Below, piece by piece: positions 1 through 6,552 of a stretch of 10,381 nucleotides of DNA; positions within the stretch are counted from its first letter, which is position 1, and each line of letters opens with the position of its first letter. A program made the translations under genes and the position numbers. A model generated the notes under the pieces. That model saw only the letters and a program-made list of their open reading frames with translations. It was not told where the DNA came from and ran no database searches. Origin of the DNA: Candidatus Bathyarchaeota archaeon (GTDB lineage Archaea > Thermoproteota > Bathyarchaeia > TCS64); assembly GCA_016934355.1 (NCBI GenBank), contig JAFGTA010000191.1, forward strand, positions 1 through 10,381. The letters run 5' to 3'.

Positions 1-841
1 GCTGGACACCCAGCTGCGTCGTCGATACCGTCAGAGCCCTGCCGCTGCCCGGGTCTCGCAGACTAACGGCTGCACTTACCCGGTTCAGGACGTAATTACA
101 GTCGTAACCCACTCCGTTAAGAGTCCCCTTCTCGATCTCTTCTCCGACTCTCCTCGGCTCCCTGAAGTCCATCGGCGTCCCGGTCACGTCCAGAAGCTCA
201 CCTGTCGGGATAAGACCCAAGTCCACCGGCGTGAACCTGTCTGCGTCGATCATGAGCTCGTGCCCCAGTATGTTTCCACCGCAGGCGAGGTTGAAGTACG
301 TGTGGTTCGTAAGGTTAACAACAGTCGGCTTGTCGCAGACCGCCTCGTAGCCTATCATCAGTTCATCCAAGTTGTTCAGGGTATACGTGACCCACGCGTC
401 GAGACCCCCGGGGTAGCCCTCCTCCCCGTCTCTGCTATGGTAATGTAGCCTTAGTTTAGCGTTCTCCGCGTTGGCCGATGTCTGTGCGTGCCACACAACC
501 TTGTCGAAGCCTTTTTCTCCTCCGTGGAGGTGGTGCCTGCCGCTGTTTCTGGTGACCCTGTGCTCCACGCCGTCGATGGTGAAACTCGCGTTGGCAATCC
601 TGTTTGCGTAGCGGCCTACGACGCAGCCGAAGTAGAACTTTGACTCGAGGTAGTCGTCGAGGTCGCTGAATCCAAGCACAATGTCTCCCGGCTCCCCGCG
701 CCTATCCGGCGAGATGATGCTCGTTACAGTGCAGCCGTAGTCGCTGACCTTAACGGTTACCCCGCCCTCATTCTCTAGGGTGTACAGGTTGACGGGCAAG
801 CCGTCTCCAGTGGCCCCCCATGGGCTGCTCTCAACCCTCAT
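1..841 (-). CDS. galM: Aldose 1-epimerase (galactose mutarotase), C-terminus cut by window edge
   Basis: Interconverts the alpha and beta anomers of aldoses such as galactose and glucose in the cytoplasm. Reading leftward from ATG at 841 the frame stays open for 280 codons to the window edge. It shows the family landmarks in order: VGRYANRI (res 75-82), the first catalytic-His segment GRHHLHGG (res 101-108, His106), NLTNHTYFNL (res 176-185, second catalytic His180), GYDCNYVL (res 245-252, substrate-binding Asp247) and STTQLGVQ (res 273-280). The family is about 340-350 residues long, so roughly 60-70 residues, including the catalytic Glu, lie outside the window. No good Shine-Dalgarno precedes the ATG; a weak AT-rich element at 868-876 could serve a near-leaderless transcript. 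It is divergent from pcp across 65 bp. Family assignment is secure; the sugar used cannot be told. Gene symbol is by family. Confidence 0.93.
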   Translation of the reverse strand, partial: MRVESSPWGATGDGLPVNLYTLENEGGVTVKVSDYGCTVTSIISPDRRGEPGDIVLGFSDLDDYLESKFYFGCVVGRYANRIANASFTIDGVEHRVTRNSGRHHLHGGEKGFDKVVWHAQTSANAENAKLRLHYHSRDGEEGYPGGLDAWVTYTLNNLDELMIGYEAVCDKPTVVNLTNHTYFNLACGGNILGHELMIDADRFTPVDLGLIPTGELLDVTGTPMDFREPRRVGEEIEKGTLNGVGYDCNYVLNRVSAAVSLRDPGSGRALTVSTTQLGVQ

Positions 842-906
842 GCATAGACTATGCTCATGGTGTGGGAAAGTATTTTCCGTGACGCACAGAGTATAGAGGG
901 ATCGAG

Positions 907-1485
907 TTGAAAGGCACAGTGTTGCTGACGGGGTTCGAACCCTTCGGGGGGAGCCACGTCAACCCGTCCATCGAGGCGTGCAGACGGCTTGAAGGGAAGA
1001 CGTACAACGGTTACAGGGTCGCAGTCGAGGAGATACCGCTGAGGTACTACGAGGTGCGGCCGAGGCTCCTCGAAGCATTGAGTCGGCACAAGCCGGCGGC
1101 GGTGATTTGCACAGGCCAGTCAGGGGCGGCGACCATAAACGTCGAGAGGGTCGCGATCAACGTCGCCGACGCCCGGATACCCTACAACTGCGGCGATAAA
1201 CCCGTGGACCGGCCTATAGTTAAAGGCGGGAAGGCAGCCTACTTCACGGGGCTGCCCTACAGGAGGCTGCTCAAGGCACTCACCGAGGCAAAGGTGCCTT
1301 GCAGCCTGTCCAACAGCGCCGGTACCTTCGGGTGTAATCATGTCTTCTACGAGCTAATGCACCACGTGTCAGAGCACCAGCTTGGAATTCCTGCGGGCTT
1401 CATCCACGTGCCCTCGCTGCCCGAGCAGGTGCTTGAGAAGAAGACGCCGTCGATGAGCCTCGACACCATTGTCCGTGGCCTATAG
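907..1485 (+). CDS. pcp: Pyrrolidone-carboxylate peptidase (pyroglutamyl peptidase I), C-terminal helix apparently lost to an in-frame TAG
   Basis: Cysteine peptidase (C15 family) that removes N-terminal pyroglutamate from peptides in the cytoplasm. The 192-residue product starts with the family signature LLTGFEPFGG (res 6-15). The catalytic triad is visible: Glu80 in TINVERVAIN, Cys143 in SNSAGTFGCNH, and His167 in GFIHVP. The TTG at 907 is chosen because it gives the canonical N-terminus; GAGG at 896-899 is a modest ribosome site 7 nt upstream. Family members are about 200-215 residues. Here the frame stops with TAG (1483-1485) right after SMSLDTIVRGL, and the same frame continues as AVIAEVAETL before a second TAG at 1516-1518. 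That continuation resembles the missing last helix. All catalytic residues precede the stop, so the enzyme may still work. Convergent with the 1522-1824 gene, 36 nt apart. Confidence 0.93.
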   Translation: MKGTVLLTGFEPFGGSHVNPSIEACRRLEGKTYNGYRVAVEEIPLRYYEVRPRLLEALSRHKPAAVICTGQSGAATINVERVAINVADARIPYNCGDKPVDRPIVKGGKAAYFTGLPYRRLLKALTEAKVPCSLSNSAGTFGCNHVFYELMHHVSEHQLGIPAGFIHVPSLPEQVLEKKTPSMSLDTIVRGL

Positions 1486-1521
1486 GCCGTCATAGCTGAG
1501 GTGGCCGAGACCCTCTAGATG

Positions 1522-1824
1522 CTACAGCCGCTCCAGCTTGAACACCACGGGCCTGAGCCCGTCGGTGCAGCAGCTTATCATGGTCCCCCTCTGCTTCATC
1601 CATGGGAAGTCGCCGCCCATGGAAATGTGGGCCACGTCTCTCTGGATGTCTGCCCACGCCCAGCTGCAGAAGTTGGGGGGCATTGCCATGCCCTTTGACA
1701 CGAACTCCATGCCGATCTCGACGGTCTCGCAGCTCGGGTGTGCGCCTCGGCCTGCGTACCTCTGGAACACGTCCGGGTTCGACAGCTTCTTGACGACGGT
1801 GATCTTCACGTCATACATAGGCAT
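1522..1824 (-). CDS. TIGR04076 family protein (small, function unknown)
   Basis: A 100-residue soluble protein. It matches my recollection of the TIGR04076 family in its N-terminal KITVVK strand (res 7-12), the FCSWAWADIQRDV block (res 52-64), GGDFPWMK (res 70-77), the paired-Cys segment CCTDG (res 85-89) and the end RPVVFKLER (res 91-99). Cys32, Cys53, Cys85 and Cys86 could suggest metal binding or redox chemistry, but that is inference; no function is established. The ATG at 1824 (or the Met codon two further on) fits the family N-terminus. Oddly, a perfect TATA-like string (1824-1832) abuts the start codon, too close to drive this gene, so its real promoter must lie further right. The gene ends with TAG, converging on pcp. 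Confidence 0.85.
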   Translation of the reverse strand: MPMYDVKITVVKKLSNPDVFQRYAGRGAHPSCETVEIGMEFVSKGMAMPPNFCSWAWADIQRDVAHISMGGDFPWMKQRGTMISCCTDGLRPVVFKLERL

Positions 1825-1832
1825 TTTATATA
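1825..1832. promoter_or_regulatory. TATA-like element abutting the 1522-1824 start codon
   Basis: TTTATATA on the + strand (TATATAAA on the -) touches the ATG at 1824. Archaeal transcription starts about 23-27 nt past such a box, so in the minus direction it would start inside the coding region after the only plausible start codons. It may serve a short + transcript starting near 1855, or be accidental. The stretch 1833-2012 holds no gene I can support. Confidence 0.3.
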
Positions 1833-2012
1833 CGTCAGTAAGACCGAGGCAGGGTTAATCAACGGTTATGTGTATCCCGGCTCTACCCACTTCGGCGTCG
1901 ACGGGTACTCGACGGGAAAGAGTCGTTTGACCCCGTGTTTTCTACGTGAGATGGAACGGTGAAACGTATCCTTGAACAGGATTCTGGTTCAGTGGTTTAA
2001 CTCAATAATTCC

Positions 2013-2019
2013 TTTATAG
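2013..2019 (+). promoter_or_regulatory. TATA box of the sensor-kinase gene
   Basis: TTTATAG within CCTTTATAGATA. Counting about 23 nt from its end puts the transcript start near 2042, only a few bases before the TTG at 2049. This supports that start codon and a leaderless or nearly leaderless message; no Shine-Dalgarno is visible. Confidence 0.6.
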
Positions 2020-2048
2020 ATACCTCATATCCTGTCACCCGATATCTA

Positions 2049-3941
2049 TTGCTTGGGAACGTCATCGGCAGTGAGTCAAATGGCATTAAAGTGCTTCATG
2101 TAGATGATGACGAGAGTCAGAGCGAGTTCCTCAGGTTCTTCCTCCCAGCAAACGACGACAGCCTACAGATCGACTGTGTGAACGACCCGGATAAAGTCCT
2201 GGATTACCTAAAAGAGGGGGACTATGACTGCGTCGTGACCGACTTCCAGATGCCCGTGATCAACGGCATCGAGCTAGCAGACCTGATACGTTCCGAGTAT
2301 GATATCCCCATCATCATCTATACAGGGCAGGGCAGCGAAGAAGTAGCCGAGTCCGCCTTCAGCGTCGGAATCGACGACTACATGCGAAAAGAGATGGACC
2401 CGAGCCACTATCAGGTCCTCGCTAGGAGAATACGCAACGTAGTAGAGAAGAAAAGAATCGACAGTCTCTATAGAACAGTTATTGAGCAGACCCGAGACGC
2501 GTTAATGATATTCGTAGACAGCGCTGTAGTTTACGCTAATCAGGCGCTGCTCGATCTACTCGGCATAAAAGACGTATCCGAATTCGGTGACAACCCGTTC
2601 CATTTTTTTGTTGGCGAAGATCGTTCAAAAGCTAAAGAGCGGCTTCAACATGTTCTAACGCACGGTCACACCCCAGGGTTTTTCGAGTACAAGCTCAAGA
2701 GAAAAGATGGAAAGCATATATACGTGGATGTTTCCACGAGCCCGATTTCATATCACGGTAAAAAAGGAATAATCTGTTTCGCGAGAGACGTAACTGAGAA
2801 ACATAGGCTTGAGGAGGAGAAGAAAGAGACGCAGATACGTCTCCAGTCTCTCGTCACCCTCGCGCCTGATGGCATCATCACAGTCGATCTCGGTGGGAAC
2901 ATCACATCCGTTAACCCCGCATTCGGCAAACTGACTGGTTTTAAAGACGATGAGATACTAGGTAAAAACTTACTAAAGCTACCTACTCTTCGGGAGATGG
3001 ATTTTAAGAAAAATCTGAAGTTGTTCGGCTATGTTTTACGAGGAAGGCTGCCTCCGCCTTTTCAGTTGATCTATAAAAGAAAAGACGGAACATCTGGATG
3101 GGCGGAAGCACACGCGTGCTTCATCGACATCCAAGGGAAGAAGGAGATACTCGCCATCATAAGAGAGATCACTGAAAGAAAAGAGATGGAAAAGGAAAGA
3201 CAAGAAAATAGTATGCATATGGAGACTCCATTAAATCAGTATAAAAATATGTACTCGGAAAATGAGAAACATATCTCAGAGGAGATAATATATCAACTAT
3301 GTAACGAACTCAACAGTCCTTTAAATGACTTGAGTGGGTTAATAGATGCCCTAAAGGATGACCCTGGAACGATAAATAAGATGCTTCCTGTTTTGAAGGA
3401 CCAAGTGGAGTTTTCACTTGAACGTGTTCAAGAGGTTTCAAAGAGGGTTAGTGACACACCCTTGGTGCTTGAGTACGTTGAAATAGACTCGTTAATCCAT
3501 ACAACTCTCAGAGAGTGTAATATCCCTGATTCAATCAAAGTAAAGGTTAATCACGAAATCTTTGTTAACGTCTTCTTGGACCCCAAGAAGATGAAGAAGG
3601 TACTTACTAAGTTGATTAACAACGCCGTAGAAGCCATGCCTAAGGGCGGTAAACTCGAGATTTCAACCGAGTTAATTGAAGATGATTTCTTGTTAGTAGT
3701 AAGAGATACAGGTCTTGGCATAAAGCCGTCTATCATGAACAACATCTTCAAACCTTTCTACTCTACAAAGGAGGGAGGAGTCGGTCTCGGGCTTGTGTAC
3801 TGTAAAAAGACTATCGAGGAGCATGAGGGACAGATATCAGTGGAATCGAAACCAGGTGTAGGTACTTCTGTCTACATTAAGATGCCTATGCTTACACCGA
3901 AAAATGATTTAGATTATTCTTATCTGAAGGCTAAAGTATAG
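2049..3941 (+). CDS. REC-PAS-PAS-HATPase signal-transduction histidine kinase, canonical His replaced by Asn
   Basis: A 630-residue cytoplasmic two-component protein with no membrane segment. Domains in order: receiver (about res 13-130) with acidic D19-D21, phospho-acceptor Asp65 in VVTDFQMP, Thr92 and Lys114; PAS 1 (about 140-250) ending in the ARDVTEK-type motif; PAS 2 (about 265-375) ending IREITERKEMEKE; a helical DHp-like region (about 395-470); and an HATPase domain (about 490-618) with N-box INNAVEAM (N525), G1 box DTGLGI (D553), FKPFYSTK, G2 box GVGLGL (577-582) and a final GVGTSV. In the DHp region the usual H-E-x-x-x-P-L reads NELNSPL, so Asn419 sits where the phosphorylated His should be. 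His408 is the nearest His. The ATP site looks intact. The 3' third is far more AT-rich than the 5' third. The TTG start is set by the TATA box at 2013. No partner regulator gene is adjacent; the receiver is fused. Alternative reading: an ATP-binding scaffold or phosphatase rather than a kinase. Confidence 0.92.
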   Translation: MLGNVIGSESNGIKVLHVDDDESQSEFLRFFLPANDDSLQIDCVNDPDKVLDYLKEGDYDCVVTDFQMPVINGIELADLIRSEYDIPIIIYTGQGSEEVAESAFSVGIDDYMRKEMDPSHYQVLARRIRNVVEKKRIDSLYRTVIEQTRDALMIFVDSAVVYANQALLDLLGIKDVSEFGDNPFHFFVGEDRSKAKERLQHVLTHGHTPGFFEYKLKRKDGKHIYVDVSTSPISYHGKKGIICFARDVTEKHRLEEEKKETQIRLQSLVTLAPDGIITVDLGGNITSVNPAFGKLTGFKDDEILGKNLLKLPTLREMDFKKNLKLFGYVLRGRLPPPFQLIYKRKDGTSGWAEAHACFIDIQGKKEILAIIREITERKEMEKERQENSMHMETPLNQYKNMYSENEKHISEEIIYQLCNELNSPLNDLSGLIDALKDDPGTINKMLPVLKDQVEFSLERVQEVSKRVSDTPLVLEYVEIDSLIHTTLRECNIPDSIKVKVNHEIFVNVFLDPKKMKKVLTKLINNAVEAMPKGGKLEISTELIEDDFLLVVRDTGLGIKPSIMNNIFKPFYSTKEGGVGLGLVYCKKTIEEHEGQISVESKPGVGTSVYIKMPMLTPKNDLDYSYLKAKV

Positions 3942-3971
3942 ATAAGCATCAATATATTGGCGAAACATGGT

Positions 3972-3990
3972 GGATTTTTCAGTAAAATCC
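3972..3990 (+). repeat. Perfect 7-bp hairpin after the kinase gene
   Basis: GGATTTT (3972-3978), 5-nt loop TCAGT, AAAATCC (3984-3990). It lies 31 nt past the kinase stop and 18 nt before a second hairpin. It may take part in 3'-end formation or mRNA stability. Confidence 0.45.
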
Positions 3991-4008
3991 TCATAATATC
4001 GACGATAT

Positions 4009-4032
4009 ACTACCGTTTACATCGGTAGTTTT
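4009..4032 (+). terminator. Hairpin plus T-run, likely end of the kinase transcript
   Basis: ACTACCG (4009-4015), 7-nt loop, CGGTAGT (4023-4029), then TTT and an AT-rich stretch. The perfect stem followed by U residues looks like a terminator. The T-run merges into the probable TATA region of the prenyltransferase gene. Confidence 0.5.
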
Positions 4033-4042
4033 AATAATATAG
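4030..4042 (+). promoter_or_regulatory. Probable TATA region of the UbiA-family gene
   Basis: TTTAATAATATAG lies where transcription would start around 4061-4065, giving a leader of about 20 nt that includes the GGTGA ribosome site. A second AT-rich string at 4060-4067 is too close to the start codon to be the promoter. Confidence 0.4.
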
Positions 4043-4072
4043 ATTAGTCAAACAGATTATTAATATAGATTG

Positions 4073-4077
4073 GGTGA
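4073..4077 (+). promoter_or_regulatory. Ribosome-binding site deciding the TTG start at 4084
   Basis: GGTGA, 6 nt upstream of TTG 4084. The nearby ATG at 4079 runs into a stop after four codons, so the TTG is the start. Confidence 0.6.
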
Positions 4078-4083
4078 GATGAA

Positions 4084-4974
4084 TTGTCGTTAATAACAAA
4101 TACAAAGATGCTCTTGAAGTCAAGGATTGAACCGATCTTCGCTTGGCCCTGGGGCACCCTGATAGCTTGCCTGATAGCGGGGAAGGGCTTTCCTCCAATA
4201 GTGAACACCTTCCTTGCTGTGTTCTCTACGCTGTTCATTACGGCCTCGGTGTACATTTACAACGATTATATCGACACGGAGATGGATCGGCTGAACTTTA
4301 AGAAGAAGGACAGGCCCTTAGTGACGGGCGAGGTCTCTATGGGGTTCGCCGCCAGCTTCATCGCCGTCACCGCCGCACTCGGCCTCGGGATGGCTTACCT
4401 CATCAACCTGAACGCCTTCATCTGGGCTTTGGCCTACTTCGTACTGTTCTTCGTCTACTCGTATCCAGCGATTAGACTCAAGAGGGTGTACGTGGTCAAG
4501 GAGCTGACGATCATGTCGGTGGTTCCCATCTCCAGCGTCATCGGGAGCTACGCGGTTCTAGGCACCCTGAGCGTGCCCATACTTTACGCAGGGGTAACCA
4601 TGGGGCTGTTCCTGTTCCTGATGCTGCCGGCCCTTAACGAGTCCTTCGACGTGGACGAGGACAAGATATACGGGGTGAAGACCCTTGCTCAGACCCTCAG
4701 CTGGAGGTTCAGGACGCAGATGATCGTGTTAGGCATAGCCCTCATGGTCGTCATGACGTCGGCAGCGACGATCTGGTTCGGTTTCAGCGTAGCTTTGCCT
4801 CTCGTGACAGCCGCCGCCAGCGTGCTGTTGCTCAGGGTTCTCGCCACCATCTGGGATAGTTTCGACAGGGACGTCGCCTACAGCACAAGGATAAAGTTTC
4901 AGCTCTACTTCTTCGCGATACAGATAATGTTCGTTCTGGGAAGCATGAACCTAGCCTTTTTCAACTTCTTCTAG
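4084..4974 (+). CDS. UbiA family prenyltransferase (integral membrane)
   Basis: Membrane enzyme that transfers a prenyl chain from a prenyl diphosphate to an acceptor. The 296-residue product has both Mg-diphosphate-binding motifs: NDYIDTEMD at res 60-68 (N60, D64, D68), followed by KKDRPL, and NESFDVDED at res 185-193 (N185, D189, D193). Hydrophobic segments fill most of the rest (for example res 38-58, 85-105, 110-128, 148-180, 215-255, 272-292), consistent with the family's multi-helix bundle. In archaea, members include geranylgeranylglyceryl-phosphate geranylgeranyltransferase (ether-lipid synthesis) and enzymes making quinones or heme/chlorophyll side chains. The motifs alone do not say which, and no neighbouring lipid or quinone gene helps. 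The TTG start follows GGTGA. The gene ends with TAG inside an inverted repeat. Confidence 0.9.
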   Translation: MSLITNTKMLLKSRIEPIFAWPWGTLIACLIAGKGFPPIVNTFLAVFSTLFITASVYIYNDYIDTEMDRLNFKKKDRPLVTGEVSMGFAASFIAVTAALGLGMAYLINLNAFIWALAYFVLFFVYSYPAIRLKRVYVVKELTIMSVVPISSVIGSYAVLGTLSVPILYAGVTMGLFLFLMLPALNESFDVDEDKIYGVKTLAQTLSWRFRTQMIVLGIALMVVMTSAATIWFGFSVALPLVTAAASVLLLRVLATIWDSFDRDVAYSTRIKFQLYFFAIQIMFVLGSMNLAFFNFF

Positions 4975-5000
4975 AAAGATATCGCCTCTACTTTTTCTAG
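4971..5000. terminator. Inverted repeat over the UbiA stop codon, probable two-way terminator
   Basis: CTAGAAA (4971-4977) and TTTCTAG (4994-5000) form a perfect 7-bp stem, extendable by a G-T and an A-T pair, with a T5 run in the right arm. It separates the + prenyltransferase gene from the possible - small ORF at 5002-5109. Confidence 0.35.
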
Positions 5001-5001
5001 C

Positions 5002-5109
5002 CTATTCTTTGACTCGGAAGGCGGTCCATAGCTTCCTCATGAAGTAGCCGAATCCCAGTGACGCGTAAGCGTACATGAAGGCGTAGGAGACTGACTCTAC
5101 CCAGGTCAT
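5002..5109 (-). CDS. Possible 35-residue single-span membrane protein
   Basis: ATG at 5109 opens 35 codons ending with TAG. The product begins MTWVESVSYAFMYAY, continues as a hydrophobic aromatic stretch to about res 24 (roughly 18 residues, Gly/Ala/Tyr/Phe-rich), and ends in a basic tail RKLWTAFRVKE. This is the layout of a small membrane-anchored protein. Third codon positions are mostly G or C, as in neighbouring real genes. An AT-containing element (CCATAAACC, 5136-5145) lies about 30 nt upstream and could be a weak TATA box; no ribosome site is visible. The same frame extends upstream to an ATG at 5268, but that would overlap the promoter of the next gene and shows no family feature, so I prefer the short start. 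I know no homologue; it could be a chance ORF. Confidence 0.4.
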   Translation of the reverse strand: MTWVESVSYAFMYAYASLGFGYFMRKLWTAFRVKE

Positions 5110-5183
5110 GGGGTTACGACCAAGGGCGTTAAGGTAGGGTTTATGGAGCGTTGTTCCATCACAGTTGAGGAATACGCGCCTAT

Positions 5184-5201
5184 ACGGTTGGCTGGAACCG
5201 T
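5184..5201. repeat. Inverted repeat upstream of the 425-residue protein gene
   Basis: ACGGTT, 6-nt spacer GGCTGG, AACCGT: perfect 6-bp arms, about 24 bp upstream of the TATA box. It could be a regulator half-site pair. Confidence 0.35.
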
Positions 5202-5206
5202 TTCGG

Positions 5207-5226
5207 AAAATTCCTCTGAGAATTTT
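5207..5226. repeat. Inverted repeat touching the TATA box of the 425-residue protein gene
   Basis: AAAATTC (5207-5213), spacer CTCTGA, GAATTTT (5220-5226): perfect 7-bp arms. The right arm runs into the TATA box, where a bound protein would interfere with or replace TFB/TBP. It could instead be a hairpin ending upstream transcription. Confidence 0.4.
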
Positions 5227-5232
5227 TATATA
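5225..5232 (+). promoter_or_regulatory. TATA box of the 425-residue protein gene
   Basis: TTTATATA, placing the transcript start near 5255, just ahead of the GGAGG ribosome site at 5259-5263. That site sits 7 nt before the TTG at 5271 and fixes the start codon. Confidence 0.6.
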
Positions 5233-5270
5233 CTTTAGTGAGAAGTTAAAGCCGTTCTGGAGGAACATCG

Positions 5271-6548
5271 TTGGATGACCTCAGAGGAAGCCTAAAGATA
5301 TCTCCTCAGAGCGTCGAGGAGATAAACGAGTTTCTGACGAAGGACGGCAACCCACTTGTTGACGGCCTGACGAAGATCGTTGAGAAGTACGGCGGAGTCG
5401 AAGAGATCAACAGGAGGGCCGAGGAGTCGGGCAATGTCGACAGCCTGCTTGGCCGACTCGAGGAGGCGAACCCCGGGTTCTGCAAGGACCTGCGCTGGCT
5501 CATGGATGCCCGCGACGACGGGGCGTTCATAGGCGTCGACGAGTACCGCCGTAACGTGCTGGGAGGCGGCGCCGAGTCGGCGGCTTTCGATGAATCCCTC
5601 GCCGTCACCCTAGAGATCAGCGCATGCAACTTCTTCCCGTTCATGGTGGAGGAGGCAAAGAAAGCCATTGCCGAGGGCAGCCTCATGCCCGCCCGGTACA
5701 TCAGGGTGAGGGCGATGAAGGAGCAGGTCGAGGACGGAGACATCGACGCGTTTACGGCGGCGACCAAGGTCATCGGAGCCACCTACGTGCAGACGCTTGA
5801 CAACAAGGGGACGCTGCCGGGGCCGGACGGGGCGCCTATAAACGTGCACCTGGGCGGCCCCGAGACCATCACAGGCTACTTCGGAGGCGTCGGCGTGCCC
5901 AACAGGTACGCGTTGAGCTGGGCTGACGAGCTTCTCCACTACTACACGGTGCACGGCGTAGGCGAGGTGCTGAACATCAACCCGGGGACTGTGACCCTGG
6001 GCTACCTCCTATACAAGATGGGCGTCGACGTGAGGTTCAAGATAAGCGTGTACATGGGCAACGACAACCCCTACTCGGCGCTGTGGACGCTGATAGGCGC
6101 CAAGATGTTCAGCAGGGAGGACGGGTCGACGCCGTTGATTGGCTTCAACCTGTCTAACTCGGTGGACAACTGGACGCTGGAGGAGTCAGGGTACGTCCGC
6201 GACTCGCTGGGCCTGGAGGCTACGCGGCTGGAGCACCACATTACGGAGACGTGGAAGAGCATAGTTAGGCAGCCCTACGACAGGCTGGACGAGCTCGTGG
6301 AGGTCGCGGCGAGGGTGGCGAACATAAGTGCCAAGCATGAGGGAGGCATCCCCGGTGTAGAGGAGACGCGGGAGCACCCGTCGGACATAATGGACTACTT
6401 CATGTCGAAGAAGGACATCGAGGCGAAGGGGCTGATGCCCGCCTTGACCCGGAACTACCTGGACAAGCACGACTCGGTCAACAGGACGGCGAGGGTGCTC
6501 ACCGAGAACGGGCTGGCTGTCCTAGCGGCTTGGAACCTCCACAGGTAG
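5271..6548 (+). CDS. Unrecognised 425-residue soluble protein
   Basis: I do not recognise this protein. TTG at 5271 follows GGAGG with 7-nt spacing, and codon use is strongly GC-ending, so it is surely a real gene. The first about 100 residues are acidic and helical. The core (about res 110-310) is rich in Gly, Asn and short hydrophobic strands: TYVQTLDNKG, NVHLGGPETI, YFGGVGVPNR, LNINPGTVTLGYLLYKMGVDV, KISVYMGNDNPYSALW and IGFNLSNSVDN. Repeated strand-helix alternation would suit an alpha/beta barrel or related enzyme fold. His-containing stretches (LLHYYTVHG and LEHHITE) could bind metal or substrate. The last 100 residues are helical. There is no signal peptide or membrane segment. It has its own promoter and ends 4 bp from the convergent dehydrogenase stop. 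Enzyme status is inferred from composition only. Confidence 0.88.
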   Translation: MDDLRGSLKISPQSVEEINEFLTKDGNPLVDGLTKIVEKYGGVEEINRRAEESGNVDSLLGRLEEANPGFCKDLRWLMDARDDGAFIGVDEYRRNVLGGGAESAAFDESLAVTLEISACNFFPFMVEEAKKAIAEGSLMPARYIRVRAMKEQVEDGDIDAFTAATKVIGATYVQTLDNKGTLPGPDGAPINVHLGGPETITGYFGGVGVPNRYALSWADELLHYYTVHGVGEVLNINPGTVTLGYLLYKMGVDVRFKISVYMGNDNPYSALWTLIGAKMFSREDGSTPLIGFNLSNSVDNWTLEESGYVRDSLGLEATRLEHHITETWKSIVRQPYDRLDELVEVAARVANISAKHEGGIPGVEETREHPSDIMDYFMSKKDIEAKGLMPALTRNYLDKHDSVNRTARVLTENGLAVLAAWNLHR

Positions 6549-6552
6549 GCGG

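Noticed and set aside
1483..1518. Pyrrolysine insertion at the pcp TAG as the main explanation
   Set aside because: TAG is the stop of most genes in this window (kinase, prenyltransferase, TIGR04076 protein, unknown protein, dehydrogenase), whereas genomes using pyrrolysine usually avoid TAG as a stop. A mutation or sequencing error is simpler.
1738..1962. + strand ORF running past the TIGR04076 gene
   Set aside because: Most of it is antisense to that gene; the tail after 1832 resembles ordinary sequence but has no usable start or known motif.
5110..5268. Extension of the 35-residue ORF back to ATG 5268
   Set aside because: It would run through the TATA box and ribosome site of the opposite gene and shows no recognisable feature.
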